Shown: positions 8,854 to 16,875 of the stretch, in pieces
Layout: the number at the start of each line of letters is the position of its first letter
Position numbering within the stretch: the stretch's first letter is position 1
NCBI RefSeq assembly: GCF_034087045.1
Contig: NZ_CP139247.1
Span: forward strand, 806,001-870,000
DNA length: 64,000 bases
Reading direction: 5' to 3'
Source: Chitinophaga sancti
GTDB taxonomy: Bacteria; Bacteroidota; Bacteroidia; Chitinophagales; Chitinophagaceae
The notes under the pieces: generated by a model
Seen by the model: the letters and a program-made list of their open reading frames with translations, nothing else
Told to the model about the DNA's origin: nothing
Database searches by the model: none
Program-made: the position numbers and the translations under genes

Positions 8854-8998
8854 ACCGGATACCTTCTCTTTCAAAAATACCATTAGCCAGTGGTATACTG
8901 CAACAGGTGCAGATGTACGGATTTCTGCAAGGCCAAATGGTTGTATGTGCTGATTATTGGCAAATGAATTGCTAAGTGCATACACACATTATTTATCG

Positions 8999-9006
8999 TA
9001 CTTTTG
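8999..9006 (+). promoter_or_regulatory. Bacteroidota-type -7 promoter element before dxs
   Basis: The octamer TACTTTTG fits TAnnTTTG. It lies 27 bp before the ATG at 9034, overlaps the spurious upstream TTG at 9004, and so supports the later start. The -33 element is not clear. Confidence 0.5.
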
Positions 9007-9033
9007 TTTATTAAAATCCTGCATCCAACAGAT

Positions 9034-10962
9034 ATGAATATTACGCCGGGCCCATTGCTGGGCAACATCCAAACCCCTGCTGATTTGCGGAAGCTGAGTA
9101 AAGAACAACTGCATGAGGTAAGTGAAGAACTCCGCCAATTCATTATTGACGTGGTAAGCGTGCATGGTGGCCACTTTGCGGCCAGCCTGGGCGTTGTAGA
9201 ACTTTCTGTAGCCCTGCACTATGTATTCAATACACCCTACGATCAGCTGGTATGGGATGTAGGTCATCAGGCATATGGACACAAAATCCTTACCGGCAGA
9301 AGGGATGTGTTCTTTACCAACCGAAAATACCACGGTATCAGTGGTTTCCCAAAAAGAGATGAAAGCCCCTACGACACCTTTGGCGTGGGTCACTCCTCTA
9401 CTTCCCTTTCCGCAGCCCTGGGTATGGCCATCGCTTCCAAGTTCAAAGGAGAAACCGACCGCCAGCATATTGCTGTGATCGGTGATGGCGCTATGACCGC
9501 TGGTATGGCCTTCGAAGCCCTCAACCACGCCGGCGTGGCCAATGCCAACGTGCTCTTTATCCTCAACGATAACTGCATGTCCATTGACCCGAACGTGGGC
9601 GCACTCAAAGAATACCTGACCGACATTACCACTTCGCCTACCTACAACAAGTTCCGCGACGACATCTGGAACCTGCTGGGCAAACTCCCCGTAGGCAAGC
9701 GCTTTACCCGCGATATGGCTTCTAAACTGGAAGCAGGTGTCAAAGGCGTGGTATCCGGCTCCAGTAACCTCTTTGAATCCCTGAAACTCCGTTACTTCGG
9801 TCCCATCGACGGGCATAATATCATCAAACTGGTGGATACCCTGCAGGACCTGAAAGATATTCCCGGCCCAAAACTGCTCCATATCGTTACCACCAAGGGT
9901 AAAGGGTATGCACTGGCAGAAAAAGACCAGACTACCTGGCACGCTCCAGGCCTGTTTGACAAAATCACAGGCGAAATCTTCAAAAAAGTACCTGATAAGC
10001 CTCAACCTCCTAAATACCAGGATGTGTTTGGGCATACTATCATAGAACTCGCCGAACAGAATAATACCATCATGGGTATTACCCCTGCCATGCCTTCCGG
10101 CTCCTCCCTCAAATACATGATGGAAAAGATGCCGGATCGCGCCTTTGACGTAGGTATCTGTGAGCAACATGCCGTTACCCTCTCCGCCGGTCTGGCTACG
10201 CAGGGTATGCGGGTGTTCTGTACCATCTACTCTTCCTTCTTCCAGCGTGCTTACGACCAGGCATTGCATGACGTAGCCATCCAGAAACTACCTGTAGTAT
10301 TCTGCCTGGACCGCGCAGGTCTGGTAGGTGAAGATGGGCCTACCCACCATGGTGTTTACGACATTGCTTATATGCGTTGTGTTCCTAATGTGGTGATCAG
10401 CTCTCCAATGAATGAAGAGGAACTGCGTAACCTGATGTACACTTCCCAACTGTCTACACAGCAACTGCCTTTCGTGATCCGCTATCCGAGAGGACAGGGT
10501 GTGATGCCAGAGTGGCGCCAGCCTTTCAAGGAAATTAAAGTAGGTACCGGCCGCAAACTGCGGAGCGGTAAAGATGTAGCGATCCTTTCCCTGGGTCCTG
10601 TAGGTAACTTCGTAACTGAAGCCTGCAAAAACCTGTTGGCAGATGATCTGCAACCCGCTCATTACGATATGCGCTTTGTGAAGCCGCTCGACGAAGAGAT
10701 GCTGCATGAAATATTCAGTCAGTACGATAAAGTGATCACTGTAGAAGACCATGCGATCAGCGGTGGTTTTGGTAGTGCTGTACTGGAATTCATGGTAGAT
10801 CATGGGTATACAGCGAAAGTAAAACGCCTGGGTATTCCTGATAGGATCATTGAGCATGGTAAGCCTGAAGAGCTGCACCGTGAGTGTGGTTTTGATGCGG
10901 CAGGTATTGCAGCGGCAGCAAGAGAAATGCTGAAAGACAAGATAACAGTAACAGCTGGGTAA
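9034..10962 (+). CDS. dxs: 1-deoxy-D-xylulose-5-phosphate synthase
   Basis: The 643-residue thiamine-diphosphate enzyme condenses pyruvate with glyceraldehyde-3-phosphate, the first committed step of the MEP isoprenoid pathway. The ThDP-binding motif runs from GDG (150-152) to NDN (about 178-180). The central domain has the catalytic Glu in DVGICEQHAV and the signature CLDRAGLVGEDGPTHHG. The C-terminal transketolase domain ends near KDKITVTAG. ATG 9034 (MNITPGPLLG) is preferred over the TTG at 9004, which overlaps the promoter. Full length for the family. The gene is transcribed alone and stopped by a long hairpin. Confidence 0.97.
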   Translation: MNITPGPLLGNIQTPADLRKLSKEQLHEVSEELRQFIIDVVSVHGGHFAASLGVVELSVALHYVFNTPYDQLVWDVGHQAYGHKILTGRRDVFFTNRKYHGISGFPKRDESPYDTFGVGHSSTSLSAALGMAIASKFKGETDRQHIAVIGDGAMTAGMAFEALNHAGVANANVLFILNDNCMSIDPNVGALKEYLTDITTSPTYNKFRDDIWNLLGKLPVGKRFTRDMASKLEAGVKGVVSGSSNLFESLKLRYFGPIDGHNIIKLVDTLQDLKDIPGPKLLHIVTTKGKGYALAEKDQTTWHAPGLFDKITGEIFKKVPDKPQPPKYQDVFGHTIIELAEQNNTIMGITPAMPSGSSLKYMMEKMPDRAFDVGICEQHAVTLSAGLATQGMRVFCTIYSSFFQRAYDQALHDVAIQKLPVVFCLDRAGLVGEDGPTHHGVYDIAYMRCVPNVVISSPMNEEELRNLMYTSQLSTQQLPFVIRYPRGQGVMPEWRQPFKEIKVGTGRKLRSGKDVAILSLGPVGNFVTEACKNLLADDLQPAHYDMRFVKPLDEEMLHEIFSQYDKVITVEDHAISGGFGSAVLEFMVDHGYTAKVKRLGIPDRIIEHGKPEELHRECGFDAAGIAAAAREMLKDKITVTAG

Positions 10963-11014
10963 GCGTATCAAAAGAATTGAAATAGCTTTCAAATAGCAAT
11001 TAAATAATTTCAAA

Positions 11015-11068
11015 TCCTTTAAAAAAAATAGCTTTTGCCAGTAGGCAAAAGCTATTTTTTTTAAAGGA
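11015..11068 (+). terminator. Long terminator hairpin after dxs
   Basis: Perfect 25-bp inverted repeat (11015-11039 with 11044-11068) with a four-base loop and an internal run of eight T in the right arm. It ends only 18 bp before the next start codon at 11087. Confidence 0.88.
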
Positions 11069-11086
11069 CTTCTTTTATTTGCACAT

Positions 11087-12121
11087 ATGTATTTACAGCT
11101 TCAGATCATAGCGATCATAAAAGAAACAGCCGACACCTTCACCTACAGGTTACAGCCCGTGAATGGAGAAACTGTCAACTATGAGGCAGGACAGTTCCTG
11201 ACCATTCTTATCGAATTGCATGGTGTAGAATATCGTCGTTCTTACTCCTTCAGTTCTGCACCGGGGATTGACAAAGACCTTGCTGTTACAATACGACGCA
11301 GGGAGAATGGAGAGATCTCCCGCCACATCCTTGATCACTGGAAAGTGGGAGACATCATTACGACCCTGCAACCTGCTGGTCGGTTCATGCTGGATGAAGT
11401 ACCTGAAGGCCCTTTCGATATATTTTTGTTAGGTGCCGGCAGTGGCATTACACCTCTCTTTTCCCTGCTGAAATATATGCTGCATCATCATACAAATGCA
11501 CATATCAAACTCGTTTATAGCAGCCCCACACAAGAGCACACGATCTTTCATAAACAATTACAATCATTACAGTCGCAATACAGTGAACAATTGCACATCA
11601 TTTACCTTTTCAGTGCCGAAGGCATCGTTCGCAGACTGAGCAATGGCCTGCTGGAAACAACGGTAAAAGAGCAATTAAAATATGCGGCCACACTTGCACA
11701 ATTCTTTGTGTGCGGACCACCAGAATACATGCGTATGGCGCTACTCACCCTTACCTTTATGGGGTATAGTGCACATCAACTACACAAAGAAAACTTTATA
11801 GTAGACACTGCACCTAAGCTGGCGCGTATAGGTACGCCAACAGATACTACTATCAAAACAGTTTTGATCAAAAAAGGCGGTGAAAGCTATGAGCTAAAAA
11901 TACCGGGCAATAAGAATATATTGTCCGAGGCATTGGCTCAGGGCATTACTTTGCCATATAGCTGCAAAGGAGGAGTTTGTGGCTCCTGCACAGCCCGTTG
12001 TACGCAGGGAACAATATGGATGGCATTGAATGAAGTGCTCACCGATAAAGAGATGGCACAGGGCTACCTGCTTACCTGCACAGGTTATGCAGTAAGTGAG
12101 ACTGTCATCATTGAAGTCTGA
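11087..12121 (+). CDS. PaaE-like ferredoxin-type oxidoreductase (FAD, NAD(P)H, 2Fe-2S)
   Basis: A 344-residue electron-transfer protein with three modules: an FAD-binding barrel (1-100, RRSYSFSSAP motif), an NAD(P)H-binding domain (about 105-235, LLGAGSGITP and FFVCGPPEYM), and a C-terminal plant-type 2Fe-2S ferredoxin domain with ligands Cys293, Cys298, Cys301 and Cys331 (CKGGVCGSC ... TC). This is the order found in the phenylacetyl-CoA epoxidase reductase PaaE. No paaABCD genes are nearby, so the partner oxygenase or desaturase is unknown. The last 47 coding bases including the stop are the first unit of a 50-bp tandem array. The start is only 18 bp after the preceding terminator hairpin. 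Confidence 0.92.
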   Translation: MYLQLQIIAIIKETADTFTYRLQPVNGETVNYEAGQFLTILIELHGVEYRRSYSFSSAPGIDKDLAVTIRRRENGEISRHILDHWKVGDIITTLQPAGRFMLDEVPEGPFDIFLLGAGSGITPLFSLLKYMLHHHTNAHIKLVYSSPTQEHTIFHKQLQSLQSQYSEQLHIIYLFSAEGIVRRLSNGLLETTVKEQLKYAATLAQFFVCGPPEYMRMALLTLTFMGYSAHQLHKENFIVDTAPKLARIGTPTDTTIKTVLIKKGGESYELKIPGNKNILSEALAQGITLPYSCKGGVCGSCTARCTQGTIWMALNEVLTDKEMAQGYLLTCTGYAVSETVIIEV

Positions 12122-12423
12122 GTTCCTGCACGAGTTATGCAATAAGTGAGACCCTCATCACTGAAGTCTGAGTTCCTGCACGAGTTATGCAGTAAGTGAG
12201 CCCCTCATCACTGAAGTCTGAGTTCCTGCACGAGTTATGCAGTAAGTGAGCCCCTCATCACTGAAGTCTGAGTTCCTGCACGAGTTATGCAGTAAGTGAG
12301 CCCTCATCACTGAAGTCTGAGTTCCTGCACGAGTTATGCAGTAAGTGAGACCCTCATCACTGAAGTCTGAGTTCCTGCACAAGTTATGCAGTAAGTGAGA
12401 CCCTCATCATTGAAGTCTGAGTT
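12075..12423. repeat. Seven tandem 50-bp units derived from the 3' end of the upstream gene
   Basis: Units start at 12075, 12125, 12175, 12225, 12275, 12324 and 12374; all are 50 bp except the fifth, which has lost one C. The first unit is the last 47 coding bases of the reductase gene, including its TGA stop, plus three bases. The other six are non-coding copies that still carry the GAAGTCTGA of the gene end. Differences are a few substitutions (for example GACCCTCATC versus GCCCCTCATC). The array ends abruptly at 12424. Confidence 0.95.
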
Positions 12424-12440
12424 CCTTTAACCAGGCAAGG

Positions 12441-12815
12441 TCATGAAAAAGCGGAGAATGCATTGAATTCTTCCTGCAATTCTATATATAGCTTTCTGAA
12501 TGTTTGCATGCGATCTTCCATTGTGGCGCAGTCATCCACGGGACGGTCATCATGTAGTACGGCGAGCTGACCGTTGTTGGAGATCTTTTTTGCACACTGC
12601 TTTAAGTCGTGGAACATCTCATCCGATACCTCTAACTGACGGATGAATTGGTTTTGAAAATGCTCAATCTGTGCCAGAGAATCTTCGTCTGATTTCTTGC
12701 TGGACAATAATTCAAGACGATTTTGCATTGACCGGACGGTATCTCTGACACTATTCACTTCTACCTTCCAGTCCTGAATCTGTTCGAGCTCTGATGTTTG
12801 TGCTGAAACTTCCAT
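12441..12815 (-). CDS. Small coiled-coil hypothetical protein
   Basis: A 124-residue acidic protein starting at the ATG at 12815 (MEVSAQTSELEQIQDW); the frame opening at 12851 adds an unlikely leader. Nearly all of it is predicted helical coiled coil with heptad-like Leu/Ile/Met spacing (residues about 5-70), without signal peptide or membrane segment. I do not recognise the family. It is downstream of dps on the same strand, separated by a terminator hairpin at 12924, so it probably has its own promoter. Its stop codon is 17 bp from the end of the 50-bp repeat array. Confidence 0.7.
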   Translation of the reverse strand: MEVSAQTSELEQIQDWKVEVNSVRDTVRSMQNRLELLSSKKSDEDSLAQIEHFQNQFIRQLEVSDEMFHDLKQCAKKISNNGQLAVLHDDRPVDDCATMEDRMQTFRKLYIELQEEFNAFSAFS

Positions 12816-12923
12816 AGTATTGATTTTGCTGTGAAAAAAATAGCTGATCAATCATGCTTTCCCTTGCGTAAACAAGTCCTGTTTATAACACATTTCTAAG
12901 ATACAAACCTTTTTACCAATAGA

Positions 12924-12957
12924 AAAAGGCAATTTGCTTTTTAACAAATTGCCTTTT
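12924..12957 (-). terminator. Terminator after dps
   Basis: 13-bp perfect stem (12924-12936 with 12945-12957) with an 8-base loop. Read on the minus strand it runs into a T-rich stretch, and it lies about 125 bp after the dps stop. Confidence 0.75.
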
Positions 12958-13083
12958 CCAACTATATGGATGCTTTCGCTTTAACTATCGAAATCAAGCT
13001 GCCATCGAATTAATTATTACAGCTCACTTTATAATATCTCCACATTAAATAGCAGTCTAAGCATTTAATGATGATATCTTTTT

Positions 13084-13560
13084 TTAGCGCAAGTATGCGT
13101 TGTACATCCAGATTATTTTTTCCTGTTCGCGGATGTAGGTAGTAATGAGGTCATTGGTACCATCGTCACCTACTTCGGCGCTGAGGGAAGAGACTTCACG
13201 TTCTATTTCAATGATGGTTTGGAGGCCGGAAAGTACGTGTTGTACACAGGCGGTGTCCTTGCCTTCGTTTTTTATTTCGTGAATGTGAGAGTCGGCAATG
13301 TAATCCGAGAAGGCGTGGGTAGGGGTGAAGCCCAGGGTTAAAATACGTTCTGCGATCTCATCTATTTTGGTTAATGAATCGGTATATAGTTCTTCAAATT
13401 TTATATAAAGTGTGAAGAATTTGTCGCCGCGTATATTCCAGTGAAAGCCGCGTACGTTCATGTAAAAAACCTGGTAGGCGGCTAGCAGGTGATTGAGTTT
13501 TTCTGCTAGTTCTTTTGAGGTTTTTTTCTCTAGTCCGATATTGGTTACTGCGGTACTCAT
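13084..13560 (-). CDS. dps: Dps-family DNA-protecting ferritin-like protein
   Basis: The 158-residue four-helix protein forms 12-subunit shells that oxidise and store iron and protect DNA from peroxide. The ferroxidase ligands are in the canonical spacing: His40 (in RGFHWNIRG), Asp67 and Glu71 (KIDEIAERI), with the expected Trp41 and the motif ADSHIHEI in the second half. The length is normal for the family. The gene is followed by a terminator and preceded by a gap containing two hairpins that separates it from the OsmC gene, with which it probably shares the oxidative-stress theme. Confidence 0.93.
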   Translation of the reverse strand: MSTAVTNIGLEKKTSKELAEKLNHLLAAYQVFYMNVRGFHWNIRGDKFFTLYIKFEELYTDSLTKIDEIAERILTLGFTPTHAFSDYIADSHIHEIKNEGKDTACVQHVLSGLQTIIEIEREVSSLSAEVGDDGTNDLITTYIREQEKIIWMYNAYLR

Positions 13561-13622
13561 ATGTTGTAGTTTTTTAAGCTAAAACACAAAATAAATGCCC
13601 AAATACCCTATGCCCTAATGCC

Positions 13623-13714
13623 GAATGATCCTGGCGAAATGCGAACCATTCCACCAGGATCATTCAGGAGTCTACTGTTTCCTTTCCGGCTTTGCCGAAA
13701 AGGGAACAGTAGAC
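13623..13714. repeat. Two inverted repeats between osmC and dps
   Basis: The first is a perfect 12-bp inverted repeat (13623-13634 with 13654-13665). The second is an imperfect 21-bp hairpin (13670-13690 with 13694-13714, 19 of 21 paired). Neither has a T run on the side expected for a minus-strand terminator, although the second starts 10 bp from the OsmC stop codon. Confidence 0.75.
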
Positions 13715-13723
13715 AATTAGTTT

Positions 13724-14134
13724 TTACGCCAAACTTGCATCCAGCGTAATCTCCGTATTCAACAACTTCGAAATCGGGCAATTCGTTCTCGCCTCCTCAG
13801 CCAACTCCGCAAACTTCGCGGCATCCAACCCCGGCACCGTCGCCTTCAACTCAAGATGACTACCAGTCACCGCACCATTCTCCAACGTCACCGTCGCCTT
13901 CGTATCCAGGTTCTCAGGCGTAAAACCCGCACCTGAAATCAGGAAACTCAATTTCATTGTAAAACAGCCCGCATGCGCAGCCGCAATCAGTTCTTCAGGG
14001 TTAGTACCATTCCCATCTTCGAAACGGCTCTTATAAGAATAAGGGGTACTGCTCAGTACAGCAGATTGTGTAGTAACTGTTCCTTTCCCGTCTTTTCCTG
14101 TACCTTGCCAGTTAGCAGAAGCATTTCTCTTCAT
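13724..14134 (-). CDS. OsmC-family peroxiredoxin
   Basis: A 136-residue protein of the OsmC/Ohr fold that reduces organic hydroperoxides with two cysteines. Both are present: Cys57 in AAHAGCFTM and Cys119 in ARTNCPISK, the latter being the OsmC-type second motif. The N-terminus begins MKRNASANWQGTGKDGKGTV, typical of OsmC. Cytosolic, no signal peptide. It lies between the YceI gene and dps on the same strand, each apparently with its own terminator or hairpin. Confidence 0.93.
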   Translation of the reverse strand: MKRNASANWQGTGKDGKGTVTTQSAVLSSTPYSYKSRFEDGNGTNPEELIAAAHAGCFTMKLSFLISGAGFTPENLDTKATVTLENGAVTGSHLELKATVPGLDAAKFAELAEEARTNCPISKLLNTEITLDASLA

Positions 14135-14248
14135 GATTCAGTGTTTTGTGTAGTTTAAATAATGTATTTGAAGGGATCTCTAAATTACTACTTCTTTTAC
14201 TGTTCTCAATCCCGCACCCACGTAGATTTTTCTCTACATACGGGGAAT

Positions 14249-14275
14249 AAAAAAGCCGCCCCGGCCGGGGCGGCT
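14249..14275 (-). terminator. Terminator after the YceI gene
   Basis: A 22-bp perfect G-C palindrome (14254-14275) that on the minus strand is followed by a run of T. It lies about 155 bp after the YceI stop. The rest of the gap between 14135 and 14428 shows no gene. Confidence 0.85.
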
Positions 14276-14428
14276 ACTCTCTATTTCTGGCAATCTGTCC
14301 TTCAAAAAAAGTTAATGCTCCAAATTTCACATCTACATACTCCACACTTCGATTTGTATTAATGCTAATTCCAATCTAATGTTCCTTAATACCAATCCTG
14401 ATTGCCAGAAATCTTCCTCTATACCTGA

Positions 14429-14956
14429 TTAGGCTTGTTTAACCAACTGCACACTCGCCAGCAGTTTCACTTCTTCCCCCAGCAACAGACCACCGTTGTC
14501 GGTAGGACCATTGAATGTAATACCATACTCTTTTCTTGCGATCTTACCTTTTACTTCAAAACCTGCCTTAGTCTGTCCATATGGATCCTTAACGATACCG
14601 CTGAATTCTACTGCCAGTTCTACTGGTTTGGTCACACCACGCATAGTCAGGTCACCAGTTACTTTATAGTTCTCGTCGTCTACTTTCTGAATGCCAGTAG
14701 ATACGAAAGTCAGTTTAGGGAATTGTGCTGCATGGAAGAAATCTTCTGCCTGCAGGTGCTGGTCACGTTGCTCATTCTTAGTAGTGATGCCAGCAACTTC
14801 AGCTTCGAAAGAGATCTTAGCATCGCTGAAATCATCGCTGCCGCTTTCTACAGTAGCATCGTATTGAGTAAAATAACCAGTTACGTTAGTGATCATCAGA
14901 TGCTTAATCTTGAATTCTACATCACTGTGAGATTGATCAATTTTCCAGATTGCCAT
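14429..14956 (-). CDS. YceI-family lipocalin-like protein
   Basis: A 175-residue protein with the full YceI pattern: it opens WKIDQSHSDVEFKIKHLMITNVTGYF, has the central FEAEVAGITTKNEQRDQHL and TFVSTGI, and ends with YGITFNGPTDNGGLLLGEEVKLLASVQLV. YceI proteins are eight-stranded barrels that bind polyprenoid chains such as ubiquinone-like lipids. Unlike the E. coli protein it has no signal peptide and is predicted to be cytosolic. Monocistronic on the minus strand, downstream of the AraC regulator. Confidence 0.93.
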   Translation of the reverse strand: MAIWKIDQSHSDVEFKIKHLMITNVTGYFTQYDATVESGSDDFSDAKISFEAEVAGITTKNEQRDQHLQAEDFFHAAQFPKLTFVSTGIQKVDDENYKVTGDLTMRGVTKPVELAVEFSGIVKDPYGQTKAGFEVKGKIARKEYGITFNGPTDNGGLLLGEEVKLLASVQLVKQA

Positions 14957-15120
14957 AAAATAAGAGTTTTAGTTTTTTGAATGTTTTTAAATATCTGAAG
15001 GATTAATTGCCTTGCTCGTTGTTTGATGATGTAAAATTAATCGTTGCAACAACTATTCGGAATGGATAAAAAGAGGAAAGTGGTGGACTTTTTTATTTCA
15101 CCGAACTAACTAATTGATTA

Positions 15121-16020
15121 TCAAATTGCGAGTTTTCCAGTCTCTTTGAATTCAGAAGGAGTTTGACCGGTATATTTTTTAAAAAAGCGGCTAAAGTAAT
15201 GAGGGTCTTCAAAACCTAACCTGTATGCAATCTCTTTTGCTGACAAATCAGTATTATATAAATAACGCTGCGCTTCCAGGATAACCCGGTTACGGATATG
15301 CTCACCTGCCGTAATACCAGACTGCTGCTTGCTGATCTCATTCAGCAATACGGGTTTCACATGCATCAGACCTGCATAGTCAGACACATTCTTCAGGGTG
15401 GTATATTTATCTTCGATGAGGTTCTTAAACTGTAAAAATAAGGAGCTGTTGTGCGAAGCATGCTGATCCGGGGTAGCGATCATACTACTCCCTTTAATAC
15501 GGGAGGCCAGTACCAAAAAGTAGCGCAGCAATCCATGCAAAGCTGTATCAAAACCCGGCTCCTGGTCCGTCACCTCCTTCTTCATGAGCTGTACCAACAT
15601 CTCAAAATCCCTTTCCTGCTCTGGCTGCAGGGTGATCACTGTGCTGAACTGGTTGTTGAAGAAAAGGGAGGAATTGATACCCATTAGCGAAGCAGCCTGA
15701 TCTTTCAGGCACATGAACGCGTCCTGGAAAGCGATCATATAACCTTCTACCTTTTCGCTAAAGGTCATGGTATGTACCTGGCCGGGGGCCAGGAAATAAA
15801 GGGTATTCTTATTTACTTCGTACGTCATTGCATCAATGGTAGGCTCAATGTGTCCCTGCTTGATCCAATAGATCGTATAGAAGTCATGACGATGAGGTTT
15901 CCCATTGGTGGCAAAAAAACTCTCTTTCAGCTCACAGAGACTGGATGCAACAAAATTGCTGTCCGCCTGCGCATAAGCTGGTAATGAAACGATCTCGATA
16001 TGTTCTTTTTTGTCACTCAT
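15121..16020 (-). CDS. AraC-family transcriptional regulator
   Basis: A 299-residue regulator with an N-terminal cupin-like sensing domain (about 35-110, starting at GKPHRHDFYTIYWIKQG) and a C-terminal double helix-turn-helix domain (about 195-295, with AKEIAYRLGFEDPHYFSRFFKKYTGQTPSEF). The start codon overlaps the stop of scpA by four bases (ATGA), so translation of the two is probably coupled and they are on one transcript. The effector is unknown. The following YceI gene, 164 bp further on, might be a target, but no operator could be identified. Confidence 0.92.
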   Translation of the reverse strand: MSDKKEHIEIVSLPAYAQADSNFVASSLCELKESFFATNGKPHRHDFYTIYWIKQGHIEPTIDAMTYEVNKNTLYFLAPGQVHTMTFSEKVEGYMIAFQDAFMCLKDQAASLMGINSSLFFNNQFSTVITLQPEQERDFEMLVQLMKKEVTDQEPGFDTALHGLLRYFLVLASRIKGSSMIATPDQHASHNSSLFLQFKNLIEDKYTTLKNVSDYAGLMHVKPVLLNEISKQQSGITAGEHIRNRVILEAQRYLYNTDLSAKEIAYRLGFEDPHYFSRFFKKYTGQTPSEFKETGKLAI

Positions 16021-16805
16021 TCCATATCAAAAGCTCCCGCTACTTCCAGTTCACGGTCTTCAGGTTCAATAAAATCGATAATAAAATTGTTCCTGCCTTC
16101 GCCCACCATAATGGTCATGTACTTCATCTGCACCAGTTCCAGCATACCCAGGAATAGAAAAATGGCGTGCACCCTGTCCTGACAATGATCAAAGATCTTT
16201 TCAAATGCCAGTGTTTTCTCCTTTTGCGCCAGTTCGATCATGTACTGACGGGAGCCCTCCATGGTGTAGTCGTATTTATATACTACGTGCTGTGGCTTAT
16301 TGTCACGCTGCTTTACCCTTTGCATCACCTTTTCGAAAGTCTGGGTGAGCTTGAAAAGAGTAAGGGTCTGGATCTCAGTGCCCTCGCTGGTGATTTCACC
16401 AATAGTTGACAACTCCTTTGCAATATTCCCTCTTTTGATCATCAGCATCCTGTCTGCTTCCTTTTCAGCCAGCTCGGCAGCCGCCTGCTTGAAACGCTTA
16501 TATTCCAGGATTTTATCAATCAACTCCTGACGGGGGTCTATTTCCACTCCCTGCTCATCCAGCTCTTTGCGGGGCAGCAGCATCTTGGCCTTGATACGCA
16601 TCAGGGTAGATACGAACAGGATGAATTCGCTGGCCAACTCAATGTTGATGGATTCCAGGTGGTGGATATAATCCAGAAAGTCGTTGGTGATAGTGGTGAT
16701 GGGGATATTATAGATATCCAGTTCGTCCCGCTCAATAAAGAAGAGCAGCAGATCAAAAGGCCCCTCGAACTGGGGGAGTTTTATCTTATATGAGTTGTCG
16801 GCCAT
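16017..16805 (-). CDS. scpA: Segregation and condensation protein A
   Basis: The 262-residue kleisin subunit of the SMC-ScpA-ScpB condensin complex, which organises and segregates the chromosome. The N-terminal signature YKIKLPQFEGPFDLLLFFIERDELDIYNIPI is complete, followed by the TNDFLDYI segment and ending in the winged-helix C-terminal region that binds the SMC head. The start at 16805 gives MADNSYKIKLPQ. scpB is not adjacent; instead scpA is translationally coupled to an AraC regulator by a 4-base overlap. Confidence 0.94.
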   Translation of the reverse strand: MADNSYKIKLPQFEGPFDLLLFFIERDELDIYNIPITTITNDFLDYIHHLESINIELASEFILFVSTLMRIKAKMLLPRKELDEQGVEIDPRQELIDKILEYKRFKQAAAELAEKEADRMLMIKRGNIAKELSTIGEITSEGTEIQTLTLFKLTQTFEKVMQRVKQRDNKPQHVVYKYDYTMEGSRQYMIELAQKEKTLAFEKIFDHCQDRVHAIFLFLGMLELVQMKYMTIMVGEGRNNFIIDFIEPEDRELEVAGAFDME

Positions 16806-16875
16806 AATATTATGATCCCTTCGCCTGGCAAATTCCGGGTGAAGGGATCATTCAAAAATAGGAAAAAATTCCCGC

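Noticed and set aside
8563..8985. A 140-codon minus-strand frame across the 65-bp repeats
   Set aside because: Its protein repeats only reflect the DNA repeats, it overlaps the kinase start, and no signal or domain is visible.
8989..10269. A 426-codon minus-strand frame
   Set aside because: It is antisense to dxs, which is certain from its motifs; no homology-like features.
12185..12382. A 65-codon minus-strand frame, and a CRISPR-like look of the 50-bp units
   Set aside because: The units are contiguous without unique spacers and derive from the reductase gene end, so it is a tandem repeat and not a CRISPR array or a gene.
14162..14362. A 66-codon plus-strand frame in the gap after osmC
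   Set aside because: It reads through a perfect G-C palindrome that fits the YceI terminator; no coding features.
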